Below are positions 25,136-38,529 of a stretch of 64,000 nucleotides of DNA, in pieces (within the stretch, counting starts at the first letter, position 1; every line of letters starts with the position of its first letter). This DNA is from Isoetes taiwanensis (Eukaryota > Streptophyta > Lycopodiopsida > Isoetales > Isoetaceae): NCBI GenBank assembly GCA_021234155.1, contig JAJEKV010000037.1, positions 2,658,631 through 2,722,630 of the forward strand. Direction: 5' to 3'. The position numbers and the translations under genes were made by a program. The notes beneath the pieces are model-generated. The model saw only the letters and a list, made by a program, of their open reading frames with translations, had not been told where the DNA came from and ran no database searches.

Positions 25136-26265
25136 CCTCTTGGGGAAGTCTTTAGCGTGAATGAATGCTTCTGGATGGATGTATGATGGAGTAGATGTAT
25201 GGAAGAGAGTGTGGAATGCATGTGTGGTGGGGTGAGTACGAGCATGATGGAATTATGATGTGAATGGAGTGTAAATGGTGAAGTACATGTGAAAATGAGG
25301 TGTATGGTGTATATAGGATGGAAAGTGTGGGATGTAAATGTGCAATGAGGTGGAGTGAGTGTGCTAATATTAAAAAACTTGCCAAAACAAAAGAATATAT
25401 GTTTTTGACTTGCACTTGGAAGTGCAGCTCTGCCATAATGGTAAAGCTGAAGAGCATAGTGATTTAAGGCATGAGTGCAAATGAAAGAGGCCTTGATGGT
25501 TGGTAGGACCACTTAAGACAAGTGAATAGGATCAAGGTATACCTGCCATGGAAATATAGAAACTTATTAGAAAAACATCTTAACAGCCCCTTGTGGAATG
25601 TAAGGGCTGAGAAGGTCTTGCATATTGGCAAAATGAGGAAGCAAAGGTCTAATGGTGGTCAATTTCACTTGGCAAGTGGATGTATCAGCAAATGAACTTG
25701 CATATGACAATTTGGTAGAAGCATTAGTAATCAGTCTCTGTCTTGTAGTTGTTTGAAATTGTCTTATTATCAATTTTGCTTGCTACAAACAATAAAACAA
25801 ACCTATTAAAGCATAAAACTTATGAAAGATCTCAAATGAAAATTAAACTACCTAGTCTACTACTAACAAGACTTACTAAGCTTCTTCTACATAAAAAGCG
25901 ACAAGCGTACATGCTGATCACAGTGCCTCTTTAAATGTAGAGGATTGATAGGATTTGGTAATGGTACATCTGAGGTCATCTCCTTCAACCAATGAGTTGA
26001 TGCTTGCTGGTTCTAAAATCATATAAGGACCTTCCCAAAGGTTCTCAAACTTACCAGCCGAGTCCTTCCTTGATTTGTTCCATTTGAGGACTAGCTCTTC
26101 TTCTTCGAAAGTACCTTATATCTTATGAGCAGTCTTAAATGCGGCTAGATCCTTGGCTTTCTTCAATAAATTGGCATTTTCAGCTTCCATCCTATATTCA
26201 TACAGGTGCAACAAAGCATCCAACCTTTCCTGCAAGGCATACTCAAAAGGGTAAGCATAACTTAT
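25136..26265. other. Left part of the gypsy interior, after integrase
   Basis: Minus-strand 25512-25039 is an open frame biased to H, T, S and P (repeats of HxxHS); it follows from a plus-strand 'gtgtgg/gatgga' simple-sequence bias at 25160-25350 and is not taken as a gene. No recognised motif elsewhere. Confidence 0.45.
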
Positions 26266-26269
26266 GATC

Positions 26270-26840
26270 TAATCTCAAAGATGGCAGCTCGAGCTCAATT
26301 GGTAACACAACCTCAATGCCATAGACTAGGTTGAACGGAGTGTGATTTGTGGTGGTTTTGATAGTGATCCTATAAGCCCAAAGTGCATCTATTGACTTGA
26401 GATGTCAATCTTTCTTGTTGACTTCAACTATTTTCTGCAAAATGTTCTTCAGAACCTTGTTAGTGGCCTCAGCCTGTCCATTACCTTGAGAGTAATAAGA
26501 AGACCTTTTTGTGTGTTTGACTTGAAGAATGCTCAAAGGCTTGGAAATAAGCTCATTAACAAAAGGTGTACCTCTATCAAATTGGAACTTGAAGGAAATA
26601 CCAAACTTGGTACACACATGCTTATGCAAGAATCTTGCTATTGTGATTGCATTTGCTTATCCCAAAGGTATGGCCTCTAACCACTTGGTAAAGTAAAAGG
26701 TGGCCACAATAATGTGTCAACATGTTGTCCCTAAAGAAGGGTTGGCTGGGGCCAATGTAATTCCTCATGTAGATGCTCCCCAGACGAGTATGACACCAGA
26801 TATCACTTCGAAATCCCCATCCAACGCTCTTGCTATGGGC
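26270..26840 (-). pseudogene. Ty3/gypsy integrase core fragment
   Basis: Minus-strand reading, with frame changes, gives YFTKWLEAIPLG, then ANAITIARFLHKHVCTKFGI, then FDRGTPFVNELIS, then YYSQGNGQAEATNKVLKNIL, and finally ALWAYRITIKTTTNHTPFNL followed by VYGIEVVLPIELELPSLR. These are the integrase core blocks with the D..(N) and GQAEATNK signatures typical of plant gypsy elements. The best continuous frame is 26629-26405. The upstream side breaks off at about 26840, where unrelated sequence begins. Confidence 0.85.
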
Positions 26841-28165
26841 CATCTTCCATCCCGTTCTCGGGATGGCTGCACTCCTGCATGGAGATGGGCTGCAGGTTCC
26901 ACGCCCATCCCCTATGGGCTTCTATAACAGCGGAAGCATACTACAACATCAACACTAGCAAAACACCACATCATCATCAACTACCATGAAGGGTAGCGCA
27001 TCCATCCATCCATAGATCCATCATAGATAGCAACATACCATAAAACATATAGGCTCCTACGAGGGGCTCAAACTCAGAAGGAGAGTAGACTGATTACCGG
27101 TCTCTCGATAGAGCAGTAATCGAGATATAACAATAGTGGGCATCGGGCTATAGACAATGGCTAGGGTTGACTGTACCCATCCTGCTGGAGATGTAATTCC
27201 TCTTCAGATCAACGAGGCTACTCTAGGCTGTAATCTCCCGTCCGGAAGCGCGAGGTAGAAAGGGGTTGCATCTCCCCCAAGACAATGGTCTCGACAGGGC
27301 TGCTGAGGATCATGCGTAGGCGTTAATGATCCACCAATTGAGCTCCCAAAGCAAGCGTGCCAACAACTCCTATGTGGGCTGTGGTATTCACTCACTCCGT
27401 AAAGTGTCAGACTCCATACACTCACTACCACAAAGTGACCCTGGGCTATAAGCCTAGTCAGCTCCAAATCCCTAGTATGCTGGCCAGCCAAGGACTCTAT
27501 CTTGCACCACCTGCCCCGCGGAAGGTCAGCTCCCCTGGCCACTCCATAGCCTCCATAGCCCTGGTGGGCTCTATGCACAGGCCTAGAGTATCAGAACCAA
27601 AGGATCTAAGCCGAAGAAGGCTACTAGGGTCTGCAATTTCCCCAAGAGAGGTGCAAATCGTCAACCAACATCATATATCCGCCATAACATGATAAATAAT
27701 GAGAATAATATCATTCCTAATCACATGCATCTAACTTACGTTAGGGTTCATTGATTAGGCTTAAGATCCTAAATCGAGGGTACTAGGAGGGCTCTACTAG
27801 AAATAGTAAGATTTAGTCATATGGAGTCCTAGCCGCCTGATTATTCATCTAGAAAAAACTACTCCAAATACTGTTCTGAGGAACTCCACCGCCTCCCTGG
27901 TGTCTCCATGCTTCTGGGCACCGGTAGCTCCCACTCCTCTAACGTGAATCTTGGGCTGTTGATCATGCTCATTTCACAAATGGTTCTTGGAAATGGAGTT
28001 TCTAAAGGAAATAGGGTTCCAAGGTGGTAGGAGACAAAGTGGCTTAGGGGTTGGGGTTGCCATAAATGTGTTGTGGCTGGGTTACATGCCAATGGCTCAA
28101 TGGGGACCATGGTGGACAATAGGGATGGAAGAAAATGGAACATCTTAATGGAAAGAAGGATGGAA

Positions 28166-28195
<30 letters not shown>
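28166..28195. repeat. Homopolymer of 30 G
   Basis: An uninterrupted G run, flanked by 'ggatggaa' and 'aaggacggaatgg'. Open frames encoding polyglycine or polyproline across it are artefacts. Confidence 0.95.
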
Positions 28196-28196
<1 letters not shown>

Positions 28197-28199
28197 AGG

Positions 28200-28345
28200 A
28201 CGGAATGGAATGGACGGATGGGAAAACAACACCGGAATGGAATGGATCTGGAATGGAATGGAAAGATCTGACCGAGGACCATGGAACACCTTAAAAACAA
28301 GAAAATGGACACCGACCCTGATGGAAGGAATGGAAAGACTGACTC
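28200..28345. repeat. GGAAT-rich simple repeat
   Basis: Multiple 'ggaatggaatgga' and related pentamers occur just after the G run, with 'gatggaaggaatgga' again near 28320. Confidence 0.75.
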
Positions 28346-28699
28346 CTTCTTCATCCACACATCTCAAACAAAATCCTGCATCCTCAAGGACTTTGCACAA
28401 AAACATCATCTATTAGCTTAAATTTTTACATCTTTCCCTTGAAGCCCATTGCCTATTCTGATGTGAGATCTAGTGTACTTCCCATGATTCAGAAAGTTCC
28501 TAATAGGCTACTGCCAACTTCCAGATGTGCTACAACCATAGGAGTGTCAACAATTTCAAGTTCATCTTCATGATCAAAGAATATGCAAAGTAAATAAAGA
28601 CTTGAATTCCTCAATTGATGCAATTCTGTTACAGAAATATCAAAACTTTGCAACTTACAAGTTCACCTTTGGATTTTTAGCTTGCTAGTTGCCTTACCA

Positions 28700-29300
28700 A
28701 ATAACAAACCCATTGGGTTTTGCTTTATGTAGACTTGGACATGGCTTTTCAAAGCAAGTGTTGTTGTCTGTTAAGGAACATGGGTGCAGCATCACTTTTT
28801 TCCATTCGAGTGTATCTTTCTTCAGTTGAGGTCCATTGTTTGCTTGCAAAAACTATGGTGTGATCGTCCTGCAAAATAGCTAAGCCCATGGCTTTCTTAG
28901 TAACAGTAATATATACCTCAAATGGCATATCCAAATCTGGCTTCTTCAAAGGAATAGCTTCACATATTGAGGAGATGAGGAAGTCAAAAGCTTCTTGGCA
29001 TTCTGTTCACCATGTAACAGGGATGTATTTGCTCACAGATTTGAAAAACTTGCCTACTCTTGTCAATTTGGAGATAGAACTTATAATGTGAACAAAGTTA
29101 GGAATGTACATTCTAAGAAAAGCAGTCATACCAATGAAACTCTTCACTTGCTTCAAATTCTTGGGGAGTGCTAACCTTTTGAGCGCCTCAATCTTGTCTC
29201 TTTTGCCACTTGTATGCCATTGCTTAACACTTCATGCCCCAAAAGCTTCCCTTTGGAAGCAAAAAAGATGCATTTCTTTGGATTTAAGTTGACTCCAGAG
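28700..29300 (-). pseudogene. Ty3/gypsy reverse transcriptase (thumb) and RNase H fragment
   Basis: Minus strand from about 29300: NPKKCIFFASKGKLLGHEVL, a frame change, then LKQVKSFIGMTAFLR, YIPNFVHIISSISKLT, EAFDFLISSICEAIPLKKPD, DMPFEVYITVTKKAMGLAIL and FASKQWTSTEERYTRMEK. This is the NPKKC...FLG..V and 'tethered' RNase H region of gypsy pol. The RNase H catalytic Asp of the usual 'TDAS' is replaced here (TVTK), so the copy is dead. The polymerase active site (YxDD) lies outside the preserved part. Confidence 0.88.
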
Positions 29301-29327
29301 CTTCTGCACAAAAAGAAAATCTAATTG

Positions 29328-31050
29328 GCAGAGAAAAGTTACTAGAAGAGTATGTGAAAATCTTGACCAAGTCAAAGTTGTAGCCTAGGAGATATTGGGG
29401 CTCAAACTTGGGTCAAAAATTGGTCAATGGCAGTCAATATGCAAAATACTGATCAGGAAAATGTATTTTTGAGTTGCCAAATGTCTTTTTGAGAAATTCC
29501 AATGCAAATAGGTGTAAAAAGTAATTGCGATATGGGGCAAGTGATCACATTGCAATTTGGATCACAAGAAGGATTTCTGTGTATTGATTTACAAAAGTAC
29601 AATTAAGAACTGTCCCAGACAGAATGTGGAAATTTGTATGAGTTTGGATTGGTAATTTTTGAAAAAAGTTTAACACAAGGGCTAATGGATGCAAAGATAG
29701 ATGGCAACTTGTCAAAAACGGATTTCGAACAAAGGATATTTTACTGTCGAGTTGTTTGATGTGGAAAACACTAGAAATCATAATTGAGAACGTTTTTGGA
29801 ACTTGGTGGGCAATCTTCATTGATGAGAATGTAATACAAATCACATTATGATTGTGTAGAAGGTAATCAGCCCTTTAAACACATCAGAAGATCATTCAAG
29901 ATACATAAAATAATATAAGAAAAGTGTTTTTAAGTCAAATCTTTGCAAATCCAATTATGGAGTGCACGGGAGCTTCAAGAAATCTTAGATCATGCTCAGC
30001 ATGCATCAATGTCGAATTTGAGCGCGTCTGGGCCTTCAAAAAGTGTTTTTTTTTAACTGCTACCCTGGTATATAGTTTGAGTTTTTTAATTTAGGCATCT
30101 TAGGCTTGATTTTAGGCTTAATGCACTCCTTAGATGTGGGAAAACAAGAGTAGACAAATTTCTAAAGCTAAGAACACAAATCCGGCGTGATTCGAGCAGA
30201 TTTTTGAATTTAGCGTTCATCCGGCAGTATTTTTGGCTAAACAGCGCTACGGTTTGCGTATTTTTATGCATATATGCTCGAATATTCCTGTATCCTAGGC
30301 TTTAAGCATTTTTTGGCCAAGGTTCTTTATAGTTAAAAGATAGAAAGCTTTGGCTATAAGAATCCCAAAGCCCTTTGATCAAGGAAAATGCTCTTGGCAC
30401 AAGTTTTTGAACCTTGCCAATATTTTGAAGATCTTGGGGTAAGGTTTATCTTTGGATGTAGAGTTCCACAAAGTTCACTACTAATGAGGCAAAAAGGTCA
30501 AGTGTGCATTTGGAGACTTGGTAGAAAAAAATAGATAAAATGAAAGTCATATGGTGGCTTATGGGCAATGAGATGAAAATAATGTATGAAACAAATCCCT
30601 TTTGGCAAAATATAAAAAGGAACAAGTGACAGTGATATAGAAGGGAATAAATTTGGGAGGTCTAGGAGGTTATATATAGAAAAATGGAAAAAAGGCTAGG
30701 CAAAAACTCCCAATGGTGAGTCTAAGGCAAAATGAGCACAAGGGATCAAGAACTTGGGGATGACAAATGGCTAGGCAAAACTTCAAGTGTTAAGTCTATG
30801 GCAAAATAAGAACAATGGGAAACAAAAGTGGAAGATGGGTGTGGGAAAGGGAAAAGGCTAGAAACTTGAAACCAAATACCATGGGGTCTTCCAAACTCTA
30901 ATTTCTAAATTTCAAGCAACTTCCAATCTTCTTAACCCAGATTCGTCCATGATCGTGCTTTGACCAAATGTTTGACCACAAATATAATACCTCCCATGAA
31001 GCTTGACCTCAATTGCTTTGTGTTGACCTTGAAGATGAGTTGTCTTTGAC
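29328..31050 (-). repeat. Right long direct repeat (probable 5' LTR)
   Basis: Second copy of 23585-25135, longer by an extra segment at about 30005-30120 and a partial self-duplication near 30690-30790 ('aaaaatgg...ggctaggcaaaac' twice). Confidence 0.65.
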
Positions 31051-31059
31051 CTTCACACC

Positions 31060-32260
31060 AATGTTGCCTACCAAGGTCTTCTAGAATTGACCTAGTCTTA
31101 AAGCATAGACCAATGGTGTTAGTCATGCTTTAAGTAATGCGTCAATTCAAGCAAGGACAATGGCGAAGTTAAAACCAATCCACACTATAAGTGGCTTGAA
31201 CGTAATAGCATTGCACTAAAATTTAATTAGTGGTAAAGAATAATGTATGAATCAAAAGACTGAACGTAAGAAATCCCACTTACCATCTCCCAAAATTGAA
31301 GGTTAAAATAATATCGAGTAGACTTAATACAAAGTGCATTTAGACTTGACCAATGTTGGGCAAAGTCCAAGAACAATTTGAACTAACCGATTGAATTTGG
31401 AAAGCTCAAGGTATTGGTGGAAATTTTCAGCGTATTCTCTTATGGTTTTCTTCTCGCTTTCAATGAAAGTTTCGCTATGGTGTCAATTTTTTCGTATCTA
31501 GTTTTGAAGCTCGACGCATGGCCACAAATTTCCGCCAAGAACTTCCAAGGTTTTAAAGTTTCCATTCTTCCTGCGGGCTATGCATGCATGGACAAAGCTT
31601 GGCGAAGATAGAGGACCACCATAGCTCCATCGCAGATAGCTTCCAGGGCCATAGCTTCCATTGCCATAACTTTCTTACAATCTTAATCGAAATCCTGGAC
31701 CTGCCAATGAAATCAAACCAAGGATTATGTATAAAGGGATTCAATGGACCGCAAGAATTGATTGCGACACTCGATATGAAACACGAAAGCAATAAGAAAG
31801 CTCTATAAGGATGGACAAGAAGAGCAAATATGGCGACCTGGGTGATGGCGTATCGCATCACCGCGTTCCTTGCCTTGTCAATCCGGGCCAACATTCTCGT
31901 GGTCAGATTCATAAGAGATAACTCTTCGCGATGCCTCTACTTCCATTACCAACATCTACTGTGCAAGACCGGCTATGGCGGTCACAGCTAACCACGTAAC
32001 AATAACATTTGAAAGCTGCTAGCACCGACCCAAATGCCAGTTGTTCTAAAAGTTTTACAAGACTGTGAACATTTACCAAATGGGTCATGGGACAAGGCAA
32101 ATCTATGTTCCGCTATGGCTTTACGCCGGGTTATCTTCTTCATCATTCTTTCCCCGCCGATGTTCACAGATGAAATTTTCACCTAATCCAATACGGAGGG
32201 AACCCACCTAGGGGTCGGAGCGAAGTTTCCTGGCTGGAAACCGGCCGGCCACGGCGTCGG
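31060..32260. other. Upstream region of centrin, no gene recognised
   Basis: Minus-strand 31912-31553 is open for 119 codons (W, I, F and L rich) and 32182-31988 for 64 codons; neither shows a known motif. CG-containing strings are denser from about 31450 to 32340 than in the flanks. Confidence 0.45.
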
Positions 32261-32270
32261 AACTCCTGCC

Positions 32271-32341
32271 CAACCGGTGGGTGCCCTAGCACAACCGGTT
32301 TCCCGCCGGAAACCCGCTCCGACCGGTGGGTTCCCTAGCAC
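32271..32341. repeat. Short direct repeat upstream of centrin
   Basis: 'aaccggtgggtgccctagcac' (32272-32292) and 'gaccggtgggttccctagcac' (32321-32341) are 49 bp apart. Between and before them lie 'ccggccgg' and 'ccggtttcccgccggaaac', an inverted GC-rich pair. It sits about 0.4 kb upstream of the centrin coding exons. Confidence 0.7.
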
Positions 32342-32646
32342 GTAGTACCTGACTGGCCAAAGTAACTATGCGAAATTTTCCAATGAGACCTAAAATTTTT
32401 GCCCAAACCCTGGACTTGACTGAATTGAGTTGAATTGATTGACTATCACATTGAGGCCATGGAGCTGAGTTGTGCCAGTTATAATTAGGAGTTGCATTTC
32501 AAGCTGCCAAATCGATAATTGTTGTAATGTAGTCAACTGGCAAGAAGAAATAGTGATATTTTGTAAAATGCAATTTTAAAGCAAAGATTACGTGTGATCA
32601 GCTCCATTCATAGGGTGACACGGTAGCAAAGAATTGGGTACTTTAA

Positions 32647-33675
<1,029 letters not shown>

Positions 33676-33733
33676 AAGATGACATGGTTGTAGATCTTGA
33701 AATATTTTTAGTAGTTACCCAACCAGATTATGT

Positions 33734-33739
33734 AATAAA
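33734..33739 (+). terminator. Polyadenylation signal of centrin
   Basis: AATAAA about 60 bp after the centrin stop codon, in AT-rich DNA. Confidence 0.5.
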
Positions 33740-33744
33740 TATAT

Positions 33745-34715
33745 GTTGATCCTGGTGCAAATCTTTCCTCGGAATCCAATGCAAGGAATCCAAATCTGAA
33801 CCACAAAATAGCATGTATCGGAGAAATAGATTCCTCCCAATTCAGAAGCATCTTGTGATAGCCAAAAAATGGAGAAACCATTGTTCCAAAATGTAGCTTA
33901 AACATTGAATTGAATGTTTCTTCGTCTTCCTAGCGAATAAAATCTTCTATTCTATTCTATTATGTGGTTTAATGTTTTATGCAAATATTTTGGTTATTCC
34001 GCAAAAATAACAATGCACAAGCTTAATTTTTTCTCATTTAAAATACTAAAAGTAACAATGCACACACAATATTTATAACACATAAAGCGTCAAGCATTCT
34101 CAAGATTATAACATGAAAATACCTGGAAATGGTTTTTGCCATGACAACTGCCATCTGCTTATTCATTCTCATCAGATAATCGTTGATCAGAAGCCCGTAC
34201 CACTTACGTGCTAATAGCTTAATTCCAAGTTTTCCTGCCTAACCCACCCAATTCTATTTATCTCATCAAAATTGATCGGAATAACCCAACCGATGTGATC
34301 TCTACATCACCGGACAAGAGAAAGAACTAGGGTTGCAAAACGTATGAAAAAATATAGAAAGAAAAAGGGGAATTATTTTTTCTCTCAAGTTGCAACAAAA
34401 TGGACGAATTTGGATTTGTTGGTTGGAGGGAATTTTGGCCATTGCCATGCCATGCTATTATGATGATTCATACCACTCATCAAGGTAAATGTCGCAGACA
34501 TGCCACAACCAGAATGCATTCTCCCGCTTGTTCCATCCTCTACACCCACCACATCTTTCATGCTCAAGGACTTTTCTCACGATGTTTCTAGCAGTATACC
34601 CGCTGTTATTGCCGCCGAGGTTGTTATCATTAAGCATTACTGCCGCCGTCATTTGAGGGCAATAAGCCTCTTTCAATTCACATGGCTCATACTTTAAATG
34701 TATCTCCTAGGAAAT
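33745..34715. other. Intergenic stretch between centrin and LINE
   Basis: AT-rich. Small open frames overlap on both strands at 34385-34697 without motifs; this part could be the 5' region of the adjoining LINE. Confidence 0.45.
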
Positions 34716-34719
34716 GTGC

Positions 34720-37700
34720 CTTCAAGCTTAGTGTCTTGAATTGTCAGAGGTTTCTTCATGCATGAAAGGTGATGGCCTCAATCCCATCGCGAAAAGATAA
34801 GGGATATCTCTTCGCCAGAAAGTAACGCTACTAAAAAGGCTACTCCTTATTTTCACGTGTTACCAACACTTTTCATTATTTAATGAATGTCATGGGCAAG
34901 GGGTTGTGGTGAGGTTGCTTGCTATTTCAAAGATGCATGTGCTCCATATATAATTCATAAAGCTGATAGATATAACCGCTACATGTGGATCAAACTCCAT
35001 TGCAACAATGATAGTGCCATTTTTGTTGTTGCATGTTACTTTCCCCCTACATCATCACCTTTCTATGATGAATATGATGTAGACCGCAATGATCTTTGTG
35101 GTGATCTTTATAATGACATTTCTCAAATCAAATAGTTGGGACATGCTATTCTTTTTGGTGACTTCAATGCTCGTGTTGTTGCAGTACGCAAAGTCGTCAC
35201 TATACTGAGGATGTCCCCTAATTTTTATGGATGTTCCAATGATATATCTTGCCACCGCTCGGCTTTCTGATGCTACCAAACTGCTTCTGTCTCGACAAAA
35301 CTCATTCAACTGTAAGTCTTCTGTGGTAATTTGCAATGGCTTAAAGCAATGGTCACCTAAAAAGTACTACATGGCATTTGATAGGCATGGAGGTGGTAAC
35401 AGTGTTGTTGATTATGTCATTTCCCTGCGCAAAGCCTTGGATCTCGCATTTCGCATTCTCGAATTGGCACAAAGCATAGAGATGAGGAGATAAATTGACC
35501 ACCATCCACTTACTTGTCATTAAAGTGGTAAATTTTACATCAGCTCAACCCATTATCATGATCGCATTCATTTGAATCTATTCTAGATCTTTTGAATAAG
35601 GCAATGCACATTAGCTCCTCACTTGAAGGTATTTGTATTACCTAAATCTTCAAAAAATGTAATGCTACATTTGGTTTATTACTTCTCATGGTTCGCGTTT
35701 TTAATAATATGTTTCTGAAGTCATTTCACAAAGCTAGTAGAAAAATCCTTTCCTAAAAATGGCTTGTCTAATTTTAAATGCAAGCAGCTAAAACACTGAA
35801 TGATCATTATCGTAGATACATGTCACAATGCTATCAAGAATTATAAGTCCGTGTTGAAATGCAAGAATGCACACTTTGTTGCTAAGCATCGTATAAATAT
35901 TTGAATTGGTCAAGCATGTGAGCCTCGCACCTTCTCGCCAAGCAAAATATATCGACCACATCCTACCTCGACATATTCCTATGCAACAATGGGATGAGCC
36001 GATTGGTCCACTATATGATCATCCCGGGATTCTTAATTCTGCATCCTTTGGTAGGTAATATTCTCTCACTCACTGTAGGGCGCTTAAGCGAAGCTATCTA
36101 GTGGTAACACACTAGTTCCTTAGCAATGTGATCCTCGAGTTCAGAGACCGCCTGCATCAAGATTCTAAGATCAGTTTGGGGTCAAATCCCAAATGCATCT
36201 AATGTGTGGTCAAAGGTATCTGGAACCAAGCAATGTAGTGTGGTGTGGTCACATGTCCAGTTGGATGTCATTTAGTGGCGACGCTAAAACTACTATCATC
36301 TATCTATCTAATTCACAGAGGAGTGAAGTCAAAGAAAGTCCGGGCGATATCTATCCAATGGCAAATCTCCATTTTCAAGGTTTACAAGTAGAATTGCTTA
36401 AATGGGGGGATCCGCCGTTGCTTTTGCAATCATCAATGCTCTTATAAATCAAGCTTTTGCAAGAAGTTGATTGCCAAAAATTTGGGCTATAAGTAAGGTC
36501 ATGGGCTAAATTCACAAAGCGTGGATAAGAATGACCCTTCAATTATTACATGATCAAGGTGGTCGGGCTCCATATTTTCCAAGCTCTTAGCCGCAAGACA
36601 TTAAGCAGCGCTTGACATCATGGGCGTAAGATACCAAATAAGACGGTTGTAGGATGGTAGATGCTGGTCTAAGCCATTCTAATGATAGACCATATTTTAC
36701 ATTGTGCATGCTTATTGGACATAGTCAAGCTGAAACAAGACCTCTATATATGCTTTGTGGATTTTACTTCAGGCCTTTGAGATAGTACCTCTCGAAGCCT
36801 TCTTGGCAAATATTGCAAGCATTTGGAGTTCCAAAACCTTCAAAAGTGCTTATCGCCTCTATAAAAGGGTCTTTGTCGATCGAAAGTACCCAAGTCACTA
36901 GTAATATTGGAGTACGAAGCATGTTGTCCTCTAATTTCCTACACTCTTGGCTTGTACACCCATTAATCGAAGAATGCTTGATCACCATGGTGGCGAGGCC
37001 CACATTTAACACACACTATATCATCGTGCAACTCATGTATGCCGATGATGTTTCGCTTATGGCACATATTGCTTAGTATGCAACAAATATTTAAAAGATG
37101 TGTCAGAGTAGTTTGTGAGAACACAAACCGCATGTTAATCTCCAAAAGACCGAGTTTGATAGTTCTAATCTTCTCAAGATATTGGTCCAACTTTTACTCA
37201 TGGATAGCCATGAAGTTGAAGATATTGCTAAGTACCTTGGTGTAGAGTTCCAGAAGAACACACTTTAGAACAATGTATTACCAAGCGGTGGGTCACGGGT
37301 CAAGAGCACTCTCGGCGTAATGCAAAACAATTGCTTTCAGTAGAGATTCATGATTATCACCTGAAAAGCCCACTTGTTTTGGGTTTAGTAGAACCTGCTT
37401 TTATTGTATGGTTCTAAAGTATAGGGGTTTGCCATTAGTACTAATGCTTGGGAAAGCTTGAATGGGTGCAAACGTAGCTCTTTTCTTACTTCCAAATTAG
37501 AGTCAAACCACAAAGGTTCTATGCTATTCTTCTTTTACAAAGGCAAGTTTTTGGCCTCTTTATCTACCATGAAGTGCCATCTCCACTATATCGAAGGTGC
37601 ATCACATGACGTGATGATAGGGTGCAAATTCTCGCTACACATGGATTGAATCTCCCCAAAGATTTTGAAACAATGTTGGAAAGAGAATTGTAATGCATGG

Positions 37701-38310
37701 TTTGCCCCACCGGTTCTGCGGTAACCCGAAAGCAATCGCATAGTATTTGCTAGTTTTGATCACAATATCTTTGATGGTCGCTTTTCTCGAAGATGTGGAT
37801 GCGCCATCTAGCCCGTTAAACCGGTCATTATCATACTATATAAATCCCACTGGAGCACCGTGATCAATGGCTTATTTGTCATTTCCTCGCTCCAGAAAAA
37901 CTTGTGTAGCTATTGCATCAATTCACACTGTGGGTCCCACAAGCTACGATCGGCAGACAAGTAGATGGGAGCCGCACTCCCAATTTCCACAAGAAGTTTA
38001 GATTATGTGTATTATTGAAGACATGCCATACCGCTAAGATGTCCTCGCTGAGATGGCTCGAACCTATATTTGACTTAGCATTCCATTCAAGTAGCTATGG
38101 CTTCTTATTGACCATTGTCGATCTTCTCTATAGCACTACACCTTTTTCGAGGATCGGAGGTAGAGCCCATGCGGATAATAACTCTAGACAAAAGTCTTAA
38201 GTGGTGCATGGAAATCGCACATGGCATACCACAGACAAAAGGAGACAAATGCAAGAATCTACAAGATGCCATTACTTGCATCGTCGAGGATGCCCAACAG
38301 TTGTAATTCG
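34720..38310 (+). mobile_element. LINE (non-LTR retrotransposon), plus strand, decayed
   Basis: Endonuclease fragments come first: KLSVLNCQRF (about 34720), FVVACYFPPTSSPFYDEYDV (about 35025-35085), ILFGDFNARV (about 35148-35180) and GNSVVDYVISLRKALDL (about 35396-35446). Reverse transcriptase fragments follow: QAFEIVPLEAFLANIASIW (about 36771-36830), the catalytic motif YADD (37038-37049, in VQLMYADDVSLMAHIA) and YLGVEFQKN (about 37231-37260). Order and orientation fit an L1-like ORF2: endonuclease, RT, C-terminal region. Frameshifts and stops throughout show it is inactive. Domain and motif names are family knowledge; the boundaries are estimates. Confidence 0.82.
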
Positions 38311-38529
38311 AGTATGTATTGTGGTAGAAGAATTATGATCTATCCATAATGATAAGACGAGAAGTGGAAAAGGTGTGCCCCCTAGTGTGAAGGATATATG
38401 GCTAGAGTTTGCTATCTTGTGATTCATTGACCCTGTCTGGTATTAATGACAATAGAGACATTCATGTTGGCAGATATTTTCAGGCAAAAGTGTAGTTTCA
38501 AGGAAAAGGGTATTTGTACCTCAAAGTAA

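Larger units (their letters stand above)
26845..28440. mobile_element. Unidentified insertion inside the gypsy pol gene
   Basis: Integrase similarity ends at about 26840 and RNase H-side sequence resumes after about 28440. The intervening 1.6 kb is more GC-rich, holds a 30-G run and a GGAAT-rich patch, and carries overlapping open frames without known motifs (27578-27204 minus, 27357-27692 plus). No terminal repeats or duplication were recognised, so whether it is a transposon, a rearranged host fragment or an assembly join is open. Confidence 0.5.
23585..31050 (-). mobile_element. Ty3/gypsy-type retrotransposon, minus strand, flanked by long direct repeats
   Basis: Direct repeats at 23585-25135 and 29328-31050 share long blocks, for example 'cttgaccaagtca', 'gatatggggcaag', 'cacattgcaatttgga', 'ggatattttactgtcga', 'ggttctttatagttaaa' and 'ccttgaagatgagttgtc'. 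Between them, minus-strand pol domains run RT/RNase H (29300-28700) then integrase (26840-26270), the Ty3/gypsy order. RT lies almost against the right repeat, so gag, protease and part of RT are missing, or the repeats are not simple LTRs. A 1.6 kb insertion (about 26845-28440) separates RNase H from integrase. Confidence 0.75.

Noticed and set aside
25039-25512. 157-codon minus-strand frame rich in histidine, serine and threonine
   Set aside because: Caused by biased 'gtgtgg/gatgga' sequence; lies next to a gypsy repeat and matches no retroelement protein.
28044-28416. Frames with polyglycine or polyproline stretches
   Set aside because: Direct translation of the 30-G run and GGAAT repeats in different phases.
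31553-31912. 119-codon minus-strand frame upstream of centrin, hydrophobic in the middle
   Set aside because: No motif, and repeated WKLWPWKL words come from the local repeat 'ccatagctt'; could not be separated from chance.
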